Below are positions 54,036 to 61,326 of a stretch of 64,000 nt of DNA, piece after piece. This DNA is from Scandinavium sp036409475 (GTDB lineage Bacteria > Pseudomonadota > Gammaproteobacteria > Enterobacterales > Enterobacteriaceae). The stretch's first letter is position 1. Every line of letters begins with the position of its first letter. The DNA lies in NCBI RefSeq assembly GCF_036409475.1, contig NZ_JAYRCK010000018.1, forward strand, positions 1 to 64,000, given 5' to 3'. The position numbers and the translations under genes are program-made. The notes under the pieces were generated by a model. That model was not told the origin of the DNA, did no database searches, and saw only the letters and a list, made by a program, of their open reading frames with translations.

Positions 54036-54428
54036 TTATTCACGGAACCGGCAAAAACGGATCGTTGCCGGCGGCCCTGCTGCGGGAGGTTTGAGCGTCC
54101 AGTCAGCGGCCATTGTCGCCTCACAGGGCAAGTCCACTAACGCAAGTGTTGTTGAGGCTGGAAGGGCAATAACCGGTGGCTGTTCCACTGGCTTTGGGCT
54201 GTTTTCCGGCACGCAGTGCTTTTCGCACAGCGGTGTCTTCATCTCTGTCTGCTTCATCGTCTGGTGTTCCAGATGCTGAAGCATCGCGCTGTCGCCCAAA
54301 GGGCTCAGTTCGCAGTGATGCGAGGCAATGACCAGTTGGCTTTGCAGGATCAGCACGCAAAACGCCACCAGCAGCATCGTGAGATGCCGACGCAGAAAAC
54401 GTAGTCGCCAGGTCCAGGAAGCGTTCAT
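54036..54428 (-). CDS. Uncharacterised Cys/His/Met-rich small protein, first gene of the cus operon
   Basis: I do not recognise this 130-residue protein with certainty. It has an N-terminal hydrophobic segment (about 15-35) that could be a signal or anchor. This is followed by a stretch with clustered soft-metal ligands: SHHCELSP, then HLEHQTMKQTEM, then CEKHCVPE (about 36-75). The C-terminal part is Pro/Ala-rich with one CE and one C near the end. It is 56 bp upstream of cusF on the same strand, directly after the promoter. Likely a periplasmic or membrane-anchored copper/silver-binding accessory protein, perhaps of the DUF2946/CopL-like type; that assignment is tentative. Confidence 0.7.
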   Translation of the reverse strand: MNASWTWRLRFLRRHLTMLLVAFCVLILQSQLVIASHHCELSPLGDSAMLQHLEHQTMKQTEMKTPLCEKHCVPENSPKPVEQPPVIALPASTTLALVDLPCEATMAADWTLKPPAAGPPATIRFCRFRE

Positions 54429-54457
54429 GAGCGATGCCGCAAAGAAAAGGTAGCCTG

Positions 54458-54487
54458 AGTATATGCAGTGATAATTTTCAACAGGAA
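54458..54487 (-). promoter_or_regulatory. Candidate promoter of the cus-type operon
   Basis: On the minus strand: -35 TTCCTG (54482-54487), 18-bp spacer, -10 TATACT (54458-54463), 30 bp before the first ATG. A poor -35 suggests an activator. Confidence 0.5.
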
Positions 54488-54497
54488 GTGTTTTTTA

Positions 54498-54520
54498 AAC
54501 TCTTTACATTTCTAAGAGTT
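54498..54520. promoter_or_regulatory. Inverted repeat just upstream of the cus-type promoter
   Basis: AACTCTT (54498-54504) and AAGAGTT (54514-54520) are perfect 7-base arms, 9 bases apart. The repeat lies about 10 bases upstream of the -35, a usual activator position. It does not match the CusR or CueR boxes I know. The rest of 54429-54772 is AT-rich and also serves as the dcuC promoter region; only an FNR half-site (TTGAT near 54663) is visible. Confidence 0.4.
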
Positions 54521-54772
54521 ATCGCGAAAAATAGATGACATTCGTTAACTTATTCGTTTCATTTCACCATCATTATTTTTAGAATTATTCACTACCGAAA
54601 TAGTTATAATGTGATAGCCGTGTTTGTTTTGGCTTTCAGAAGGGGTGTGGTGAGCGGTTTATTGATTTTCGTCAGTAAGTTTTGACCGTTTCTTCTGCAC
54701 ATTTCCAGACTTCATCTTTTACATCACCTTTCGGACAGATTTTTCTTTGGGCTGCAGGAACAGGAATCCATC

Positions 54773-56146
54773 ATGCTAACGTTGTTTGAGCTCCTTATTG
54801 GGGTCGTCGTCATTGTGGGCGTCGCCCGCTACATCATCAAAGGGTATTCAGCCACGGGCGTGCTGTTCGTGGGCGGTCTGGCGCTGCTGATTGCCAGCGC
54901 CATCATGGGCCACAAAATCCTGCCAGCCAGCGCCAGTAGCACCGGCTACTCGGCCACGGACATCGTTGAATACATTAAAATTCTGCTGATGAGCCGCGGC
55001 GGCGACCTCGGCATGATGATCATGATGCTGTGTGGTTTTGCTGCCTACATGACCCACATCGGTGCCAACGACATGGTGGTGAAACTCGCCTCCAAACCGC
55101 TGCGTTTTATTAACTCCCCTTACCTGCTGATGATTGCGGCCTATTTCGTGGCCTGCCTGATGTCACTGGCGGTTTCTTCCGCCACCGGGCTGGGCGTCCT
55201 GCTGATGGCAACGCTGTTCCCGGTCATGGTGAACGTGGGGATTAGCCGCGGGGCCGCCGCCGCTATTTGTGCTTCTCCAGCAGCCATTATTTTATCGCCA
55301 ACCTCCGGCGACGTGGTGCTGGCTGCAAAAGCCGCCGAAATGCCGCTGATTGATTTTGCCTTTAAAACGACGCTGCCGATTTCCATAGCAGCAATCATCT
55401 GCATGGCGGTCGCGCACTTCTTCTGGCAGCGTTATCTCGATAAAAAAGAGAACATTTCCCACGAGATGCTCGACGTCAGTGAAATCACCACCACTGCGCC
55501 TTCTTTCTACGCCATTCTGCCTTTCACCCCGATTATTGGCGTGCTGATTTTTGACGGCAAATGGGGCCCGGAACTGCACATCATCACCATTCTGGTTATT
55601 TGTATGCTGCTGGCGGCGATCCTTGAATTCTGCCGTGGTTTCAATACGCAGAAAGTTTTCTCGGGTCTGGAAGTGGCCTATCGCGGCATGGCTGATGCCT
55701 TCGCTGGTGTCGTGATGCTGCTGGTCGCCGCGGGCGTGTTTGCCCAGGGTTTAAGCACCATCGGCTTTATCGATAGCCTGATTTCTATCGCCACGTCGTT
55801 CGGCTCCGCAAGCATTATTCTGATGCTGGTGCTGGTCGTACTGACCATGCTCGCGGCGATGACAACCGGTTCCGGTAACGCGCCGTTTTATGCGTTTGTC
55901 GAGATGATCCCGAAATTGGCACACTCTTCCGGCATTAACCCGGCGTATCTCTCCATTCCGATGCTGCAGGCGTCTAACCTCGGTCGTACCATTTCCCCGG
56001 TTTCCGGCGTGGTGGTTGCGGTGGCCGGGATGGCAAAAATCTCGCCTTTCGAAGTGGTGAAACGGACCTCTGTTCCGGTGCTGGTTGGGCTGATTGTCGT
56101 GATCATCGCCACGGAATTGATGGTGCCTGCAAGCGTGGTGCATTAA
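54773..56146 (+). CDS. dcuC: Anaerobic C4-dicarboxylate transporter DcuC
   Basis: A 457-residue inner-membrane protein (E. coli: 461) with about a dozen hydrophobic segments. It mainly exports succinate during fermentation, exchanging C4-dicarboxylates. Sequence is near-identical to E. coli DcuC over most of its length. It is divergent from the cus operon and is followed by a triple terminator array. FNR control is known for E. coli. Confidence 0.96.
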   Translation: MLTLFELLIGVVVIVGVARYIIKGYSATGVLFVGGLALLIASAIMGHKILPASASSTGYSATDIVEYIKILLMSRGGDLGMMIMMLCGFAAYMTHIGANDMVVKLASKPLRFINSPYLLMIAAYFVACLMSLAVSSATGLGVLLMATLFPVMVNVGISRGAAAAICASPAAIILSPTSGDVVLAAKAAEMPLIDFAFKTTLPISIAAIICMAVAHFFWQRYLDKKENISHEMLDVSEITTTAPSFYAILPFTPIIGVLIFDGKWGPELHIITILVICMLLAAILEFCRGFNTQKVFSGLEVAYRGMADAFAGVVMLLVAAGVFAQGLSTIGFIDSLISIATSFGSASIILMLVLVVLTMLAAMTTGSGNAPFYAFVEMIPKLAHSSGINPAYLSIPMLQASNLGRTISPVSGVVVAVAGMAKISPFEVVKRTSVPVLVGLIVVIIATELMVPASVVH

Positions 56147-56161
56147 TTTCGCGGAGTAACG

Positions 56162-56506
56162 AAAAGGCGCCTGAGGGCGCCTCAGATTGCTGACAAAGAA
56201 GGAAAAAGCGTGGTTTTTCCTTCTTTGTGGTGAGCAGCCGAAAATCAATAAATTGATTTTCCTTGTTATTTATTGGGTGATATCTGCCCGTCTCTGCTGG
56301 CATAAAGTTTATCATTACTTTGAAAGGCGCCTGAGGGCGCCTTCTAATTGCTGACAAAGAAGGAAAAAGCGTGGTTTTTCCTTCTTTGTAGTGAGCAGCC
56401 GAAAATCAATAAATTGATTTTCCTTGTTATTTATTGGGTGATATCTGCCCGTCTCTGCTGGCATAAAGTTTATCATTACTTTGAAAGGCGCCTGAGGGCG
56501 CCTTTT
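56162..56506. repeat. Tandem hairpin repeat (copies B1 and B2) between three terminator stems
   Basis: The stem GGCGCCTGAGGGCGCC occurs at 56166, 56326 and 56487 (periods 160 and 161 bp); only the last is followed by a full T tract (TTTTTT). The two spacers (about 56182-56322 and 56342-56483) are almost identical. Differences that I see are CTCAGATT/CTTCTAATT at the start and GTGGTGAG/GTAGTGAG after the hairpin. Each contains ACAAAGAAGGAAAAA/TTTTTCCTTCTTTGT (15-bp stem, GCGTGG loop) and AAAATCAAT/ATTGATTTT (9 bp). The first ~82 bp match copy A at 25004-25184. The 56147-56555 gap has no credible gene. Confidence 0.9.
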
Positions 56507-56509
56507 TTG
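56483..56509 (+). terminator. dcuC terminator, third and functional copy
   Basis: AAAGGCGCC, loop TGA, GGGCGCCTTTTTT. The two upstream twins have CT followed by non-T sequence, so this copy should be the effective one. Confidence 0.8.
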
Positions 56510-56555
56510 TGCTTTAATGTTTCCTGAAACATCCATAGCAAAATCAGGAAAAACC

Positions 56556-57362
56556 ATGTTCAGGAAGGATATCGCTGCCGCCTGCGCCACCACGCTGATG
56601 CTGTGCGCACCACTTACTCATGCCGACCCGCTCTCTGCCACGCAGTACGGCGATTTTGATCGCTACGTGCTGGCGCTTTCCTGGCAAACCGGCTTTTGCC
56701 AAAGCATACAGGATCGCAATAATAACGAGCCCGATGAATGCCGCTTGCAGAAAGATGAAGCCGACAAAACCAATTACCTGACCGTGCACGGCCTGTGGCC
56801 GGGTTTGCCTAAATCCATCGCGGCCCGTGGCGTGGATGAGCGCCGCTGGATGCGTTACGGCTGTGCCACGCGCCCTGTTCCGAACATGCCTGAAGCCCGC
56901 GCCAACCGGAAATGCTCAGCGGCAGAAACCGGGTTGTCGCTGGAGATGGCAAACAAACTCAATAACGTCATGCCAGGCAGCGGTGGCACTTCCTGTCTGG
57001 AACGCTACGAATATGCCAAACATGGCATCTGCTTTGGCTTCGATCCGGATGCCTATTTCGGCACCATGGTACGCCTGAACGGCGAGATTAAGCAGAACAC
57101 ACTCGGCAAGTTCCTCGCCGACAATTACGGCAAAACCGTCAGCCGCAGTGCCTTCGACAGTGCCGTTGCCAAAAGCTACGGCAAGGAGAGCATAAAAGCG
57201 TTCAAACTTACCTGTAATGGCAACCCGGCGTACCTGACCGAAATGCAAATTGCGATAAAAGCCAGTGCCATCAACGCCCCCCTGACCTCAGGCTCTCTGT
57301 TGTCGCAGCCACACCCAGGCAACTGCGGCCAGCAGTTTGTCATCGATAAAGCCGGACACTAA
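56556..57362 (+). CDS. rna: Periplasmic ribonuclease I (Rna)
   Basis: A 268-residue RNase T2-family precursor (same length as in E. coli). The signal peptide ends at THA (residue 23). Active-site blocks CAS1 (LTVHGLWPG) and CAS2 (YEYAKHGIC) hold the catalytic histidines; many cysteines suggest disulfides. It degrades RNA in the periplasm without base preference. The ATG at 56556 (MFRKD) is chosen because the upstream extension would spoil the signal peptide. It lies next to dcuC as in E. coli. Confidence 0.96.
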   Translation: MFRKDIAAACATTLMLCAPLTHADPLSATQYGDFDRYVLALSWQTGFCQSIQDRNNNEPDECRLQKDEADKTNYLTVHGLWPGLPKSIAARGVDERRWMRYGCATRPVPNMPEARANRKCSAAETGLSLEMANKLNNVMPGSGGTSCLERYEYAKHGICFGFDPDAYFGTMVRLNGEIKQNTLGKFLADNYGKTVSRSAFDSAVAKSYGKESIKAFKLTCNGNPAYLTEMQIAIKASAINAPLTSGSLLSQPHPGNCGQQFVIDKAGH

Positions 57363-57562
57363 CGGCTTTCCTGCCGGCGATGTGCCTTACATCGCCGGAA
57401 AACACTGACCTCGCCCTGTTTTTCATTCTGTTTGCTTATAAACGGATGCTTATCACATTTCCCCGTCACGGCCTTTAATCTTCAGTAAATGCATCATTTG
57501 TCTGGTAACAGTCCCCGCTGAGCTCTGCCCATAATCGCTGCAGACATTCACTGAGGGAATTC

Positions 57563-57892
57563 ATGATGAGTAAGAAACTGATTGCACTTTGCGCCTGTCC
57601 GATGGGTCTGGCCCACACCTTTATGGCCGCTCAGGCACTGGAAGAAGCCGCCGTTGAAGCGGGTTACGACGTCAAAATTGAAACCCAGGGTGCGGACGGG
57701 ATTCAGAACCGCCTGACGGCCGAAGATATCGCCACCGCCGATATCATCATTCACGCCATCGCTATCACCCCGGAAGACAACGAGCGTTTCGAAACGCGTG
57801 ATGTGTACGAAATAACCCTTCAGGACGCGATCAAGAATGCCGCGGGCACCCTGAAGGAAATCGAAGAACTCATCGCCGCAGAACAACAATAA
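57563..57892 (+). CDS. fryB: Fructose-like PTS enzyme IIB (FryB)
   Basis: A 109-residue IIB domain (E. coli FryB: 108). The phosphocysteine is Cys12 in CPMGLAHT, the fructose-family pattern. It passes phosphate from FryA to the sugar bound by FryC. Two adjacent ATG codons (57563, 57566) are possible starts behind GAGGGA. First gene of fryB-fryC-ypdF-ypdE-fryA. The 200-bp gap upstream should hold the operon promoter; none stands out. Confidence 0.93.
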   Translation: MMSKKLIALCACPMGLAHTFMAAQALEEAAVEAGYDVKIETQGADGIQNRLTAEDIATADIIIHAIAITPEDNERFETRDVYEITLQDAIKNAAGTLKEIEELIAAEQQ

Positions 57893-57914
57893 TCCTCATT
57901 AGCAGGGGTGTGAC

Positions 57915-59165
57915 ATGGCAATTAAAAAACGCAGCGCCATTCGTCCTGCTTCGCCCGACGGCGAAGCCATTGCGCTGGCAACAGCGCCTGTAGAATCTGG
58001 TTCGGCCTTCTGGAAAGCGCTCCCGCAGCACATTATGTCTGGCATCTCACGCATGGTGCCGACGTTAATCATGGGCGGGGTTATCCTCGCCATATCGCAA
58101 CTTATCGCCTACGTCTGGCTGGAGATCCCGCCTGATACCGGCATGATGGATGCACTTAACTCCGGTAAATTCACTGGCTTCCATCTTTCACTGCTGAAGT
58201 TTGGCTATCTGACCGAATCGTTCGGCGGCTTGCTCTTCAGCTTCGCCATACCGATGTTCTCAGCCTTCGTCGCCAACTCCATCGGCGGCAAGCTGGCGTT
58301 CCCGGCAGGATTTATTGGCGGCCTGGTGGCGACTCAGCCCACGCTGGTACTCAATTTCGACCCGGAAAAACTGAGCTGGCTTGCGACCAAACCAGTGCCT
58401 TCCACCTTTATTGGCGCGCTGATTATCGCCATTGCGGCGGGCTATCTGGTGAAGTGGCTCAACACTAAAATTTCCGTACCACAGTATCTGCTGGCGTTTA
58501 AAAGCACCTTCCTGATCCCGATTCTTTCAGCGCTGTTTGTGATGCTGGCGATGTATTACGTCATCACGCCGATTGGTGGCTGGCTGAACGCCGGCATGCG
58601 CGCAGTACTGCTGGCCGCAGGTCAGGCAGGTTCAATGATGTACGCCGTCGGGATGGCCGCAGCAACTGCCATTGACCTGGGTGGGCCTATCAACAAAGCC
58701 GCAGGGTTTGTCGCGCTTGGCTTTACCACAGACCATGTGCTGCCGATTACCTCCCGTGCAGTAGCGATTGTTATCCCGCCAATCGGTCTGGGCCTTGCGA
58801 CGTTGATTGACCGCCGTCTGACCGGAAAACGTCTGTTCAGCCCGCAGCTTTACCCGCAGGGCAAAACGGCGATGTTCCTCGCGTTTATGGGCATCAGTGA
58901 AGGTGCGATTCCGTTCCTGCTGGAGAACCCTATCGCTACCCTTCCGGCTTATATGGTTGGCGCCATTGCCGGGGCGATGACCGCCACCGCGCTCGGTGCC
59001 GTGCAGTGGTTCCCTGAATCGGCCATCTGGGCGTGGCCACTGGTGACCAATCTGGGTGCTTATATGCTGAGCATTGCCGTGGGCGCGGTGATCACGGCGC
59101 TGCTGGTGGTGCTTATCCGCAACTCAATGCACAAGCGCGGCAAACTGGCTATCGACACGCTGTAA
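57915..59165 (+). CDS. fryC: Fructose-like PTS permease IIC (FryC)
   Basis: A 416-residue inner-membrane permease with about nine or ten helices (E. coli FryC: 415). GGPINKAAGF and GISEGAIPFLLENP are the fructose-family IIC signatures around the sugar site. The substrate is not known for E. coli either. It lies 22 bp after fryB and 13 bp before ypdF. Confidence 0.93.
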   Translation: MAIKKRSAIRPASPDGEAIALATAPVESGSAFWKALPQHIMSGISRMVPTLIMGGVILAISQLIAYVWLEIPPDTGMMDALNSGKFTGFHLSLLKFGYLTESFGGLLFSFAIPMFSAFVANSIGGKLAFPAGFIGGLVATQPTLVLNFDPEKLSWLATKPVPSTFIGALIIAIAAGYLVKWLNTKISVPQYLLAFKSTFLIPILSALFVMLAMYYVITPIGGWLNAGMRAVLLAAGQAGSMMYAVGMAAATAIDLGGPINKAAGFVALGFTTDHVLPITSRAVAIVIPPIGLGLATLIDRRLTGKRLFSPQLYPQGKTAMFLAFMGISEGAIPFLLENPIATLPAYMVGAIAGAMTATALGAVQWFPESAIWAWPLVTNLGAYMLSIAVGAVITALLVVLIRNSMHKRGKLAIDTL

Positions 59166-59178
59166 GGAGAAAACGGAT

Positions 59179-60264
59179 ATGGCTTTACTGGCAGCGTTAC
59201 GGGCATGGCTGGAAGCAGAACAGCTTGATGGGGTCATCATCTCTTCCCGACAAAACAAGCAGCCGCATTTCGGCTTTGCGACCAGCTCCGGCTACGTGAT
59301 TGTCACCCGGCAGCACGCGCACATTCTGGTGGATTTCCGCTACTACAGCGATGTGGCTGCCCGTACGAAAGGCTACCAGTTGCATCTGCTGGACAGCGGA
59401 CATTCCTTGTCTTCTGTGGTTAACCAACTGGCGCAAGAGGAAGATCTCCAGCGCCTGGGCTTTGAAGGCGACCAGGTGAGCTGGCAAACCGGCAATCAGT
59501 GGCAGACTGCGATGCACCCCACACTGGTTAGCAAGTCGCTGGATTCGCTGCGGCAGATTAAGAGCGCCGAAGAAATCGCCTTGATTCGTGTCGCCTGCGG
59601 GATAGCCGATGCGACAGCAGACCATATCCGTCGTTTTATCCAGCCCGGCATGCGCGAACGTGAAGTTGCAGCCGAGCTGGAGTGGTACATGAAACAACAT
59701 GGGGCAGAAAAGCCTTCCTTCGACACCATCGTGGCCAGCGGTACACGTGGCGCGCTGCCTCACGGCAAGGCCTCAGAGAAGGTCATTGTAGCGGGCGAGC
59801 TGGTCACTCTCGATTTTGGCGCGCAATACCAGGGATATTGCTCCGACATGACTCGCACATTTTTGGTTGCGGGTCGATACGCCAACGCAGAGCAGTCACC
59901 GCTCTACGAGGTCTATCAAACCGTGCTGAACGCACAGCTGGCGGCAATTGCAGCCATTCGTCCCGGCGTGGCATGCCACACGGTAGACAGCGCGGCAAGA
60001 ACACTGATTAGCGATGCAGGTTACGGCCCTCATTTCGGACATAACACCGGGCACGCCATCGGTATTGATGTGCATGAGAACCCGCGTTTTTCACCCACAG
60101 ACACCACGTTGTTACAGCCAGGCATGCTGCTGACCGTCGAACCGGGGATCTATCTGGAAGGTGAAGGCGGGGTGCGCATTGAAGACGTTGTGCTGGTGAC
60201 GGAAAGCGGCGCAGAGGTGCTGTATCAGACCCCGAAAACGCTGCTGATGACAGGAGAAGCGTAA
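59179..60264 (+). CDS. ypdF: M24-family aminopeptidase YpdF
   Basis: A 361-residue cytoplasmic metallopeptidase (same length as in E. coli). The M24 pita-bread fold carries two metal ions; ligands are visible in LDFGAQYQGYCSDMTRT (two Asp), GHNTGHAIG (His), LTVEPGIY (Glu) and VRIEDVVLV (Glu). E. coli YpdF cleaves N-terminal Met and shows X-Pro activity. Its last base is the first of the ypdE ATG, so the two peptidases are coupled. Confidence 0.93.
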   Translation: MALLAALRAWLEAEQLDGVIISSRQNKQPHFGFATSSGYVIVTRQHAHILVDFRYYSDVAARTKGYQLHLLDSGHSLSSVVNQLAQEEDLQRLGFEGDQVSWQTGNQWQTAMHPTLVSKSLDSLRQIKSAEEIALIRVACGIADATADHIRRFIQPGMREREVAAELEWYMKQHGAEKPSFDTIVASGTRGALPHGKASEKVIVAGELVTLDFGAQYQGYCSDMTRTFLVAGRYANAEQSPLYEVYQTVLNAQLAAIAAIRPGVACHTVDSAARTLISDAGYGPHFGHNTGHAIGIDVHENPRFSPTDTTLLQPGMLLTVEPGIYLEGEGGVRIEDVVLVTESGAEVLYQTPKTLLMTGEA

Positions 60265-61304
60265 TGGATATCGCGTTACTTAAAGCCCTTAGCGAGGCCG
60301 ATGCGATTGCCGCCTCCGAGCAGGAAGTCCGGCAAATTTTGCTGCGTGAAGCCGATGCGCTGGGGAAAGAAGTCCTGTTCGACGGCCTTGGCTCAACCCT
60401 GATTCGCCTCAACGAAAGCAGCGGACCAAAAGTGATGATCTGCGCGCACATGGATGAAGTCGGGTTTATGGTGCGCAGTATTTCGTCGCAGGGCGCAATT
60501 GACGTCATTCCCATTGGCAATGTGCGCATGGCCGCTCGAGAACTTCAGCCGGTGCGTATTACCACCCGAAATGGCACTAAAATTCAGGGTCTGCTCGACG
60601 GTGAACGTCAGGGCAACGAGGTGACAAAACTGCGCGTCGATGTCGGGGCATGCAATGCAGATGAAGTAGCCGACATGGGCATTGAACCTGGCGACCGCGT
60701 GACGTTTGCCACCCCGTTCAGTGAACTCCCCTTCGGGCGTTTGATGGGGAAAGCATTTGACGACAGGCTTGGCTGTTATCTGCTGCTCAGCCTGTTGCGC
60801 GAACTTCATCAAACCCCGCTGAATGCTGAAGTCTGGCTGGTGGCAAGCTCCAGCGAAGAGGTTGGACTTCGAGGCGGGCAAACGGCCACCCGGAAAATCA
60901 ATCCTCAGCTTGCCATCGTGCTGGACACCGCCTGCTGGGCAAAGAACTTCGATTTCGGCAGCGACAACCACCGGCAAATCGGTCAAGGCCCGATGCTGGT
61001 GATGTACGACAAAACGCTGATCGCCCCACCTCGTCTTACGGCCTGGGTGGAAGACATCGCCGCTCGTCACGCCATCCCTTTACAACGCGATATGTTCAGC
61101 AATGGTGGGACTGACGGCGGTGCTGTTCACCTTTCTGGCACCGGAATTCCGACCGTCGTGCTTGGCCCACCGACGCGCCATGGACACTGTGCGGCGTCGA
61201 TTGCCGACGCGAACGATATCGACCTGACGCACCAGCTCCTGCTGGCGCTGCTCCACAACGTGAATGCCAAAACCGTTTCTCATCTGACGGACTTCAGATG
61301 CTGA
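60264..61304 (+). CDS. ypdE: M42-family aminopeptidase YpdE
   Basis: A 346-residue dinuclear aminopeptidase (E. coli: 345). M42 motifs are CAHMDEVGFM (metal His, Asp), AFDDRLGCY (bridging Asp), SSSEEVGLRG (catalytic Glu pair) and VLDTACW (Asp). These enzymes are large tetrahedral complexes that trim short peptides. E. coli YpdE acts after YpdF in vitro. Placed between PTS genes, it suggests the PTS substrate is peptide-linked or an amino-acid conjugate; that is inference. Confidence 0.92.
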   Translation: MDIALLKALSEADAIAASEQEVRQILLREADALGKEVLFDGLGSTLIRLNESSGPKVMICAHMDEVGFMVRSISSQGAIDVIPIGNVRMAARELQPVRITTRNGTKIQGLLDGERQGNEVTKLRVDVGACNADEVADMGIEPGDRVTFATPFSELPFGRLMGKAFDDRLGCYLLLSLLRELHQTPLNAEVWLVASSSEEVGLRGGQTATRKINPQLAIVLDTACWAKNFDFGSDNHRQIGQGPMLVMYDKTLIAPPRLTAWVEDIAARHAIPLQRDMFSNGGTDGGAVHLSGTGIPTVVLGPPTRHGHCAASIADANDIDLTHQLLLALLHNVNAKTVSHLTDFRC

Positions 61305-61326
61305 TTTTGCGCTTACAGGACCCGTT

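Noticed and set aside
54429..54600. CusR or CueR operator upstream of the cus-type operon
   Set aside because: ATGACATTCG near 54535 resembles half a CusR box, but the other half is missing; no ACCTTCC-GGAAGGT palindrome is found.
56162..56506. CRISPR array reading of the terminator repeats
   Set aside because: Spacers are identical to each other and 140 bp long, only three repeats occur, and no cas genes are present.
55751..56593. Several minus-strand ORFs (74-165 codons) with a repeated Lys/Phe/Leu-rich peptide across the dcuC-rna gap
   Set aside because: They overlap dcuC antisense or arise from the tandem hairpin repeat; the shared peptide comes from the palindrome, and no ribosome-binding sites or independent homology are apparent.
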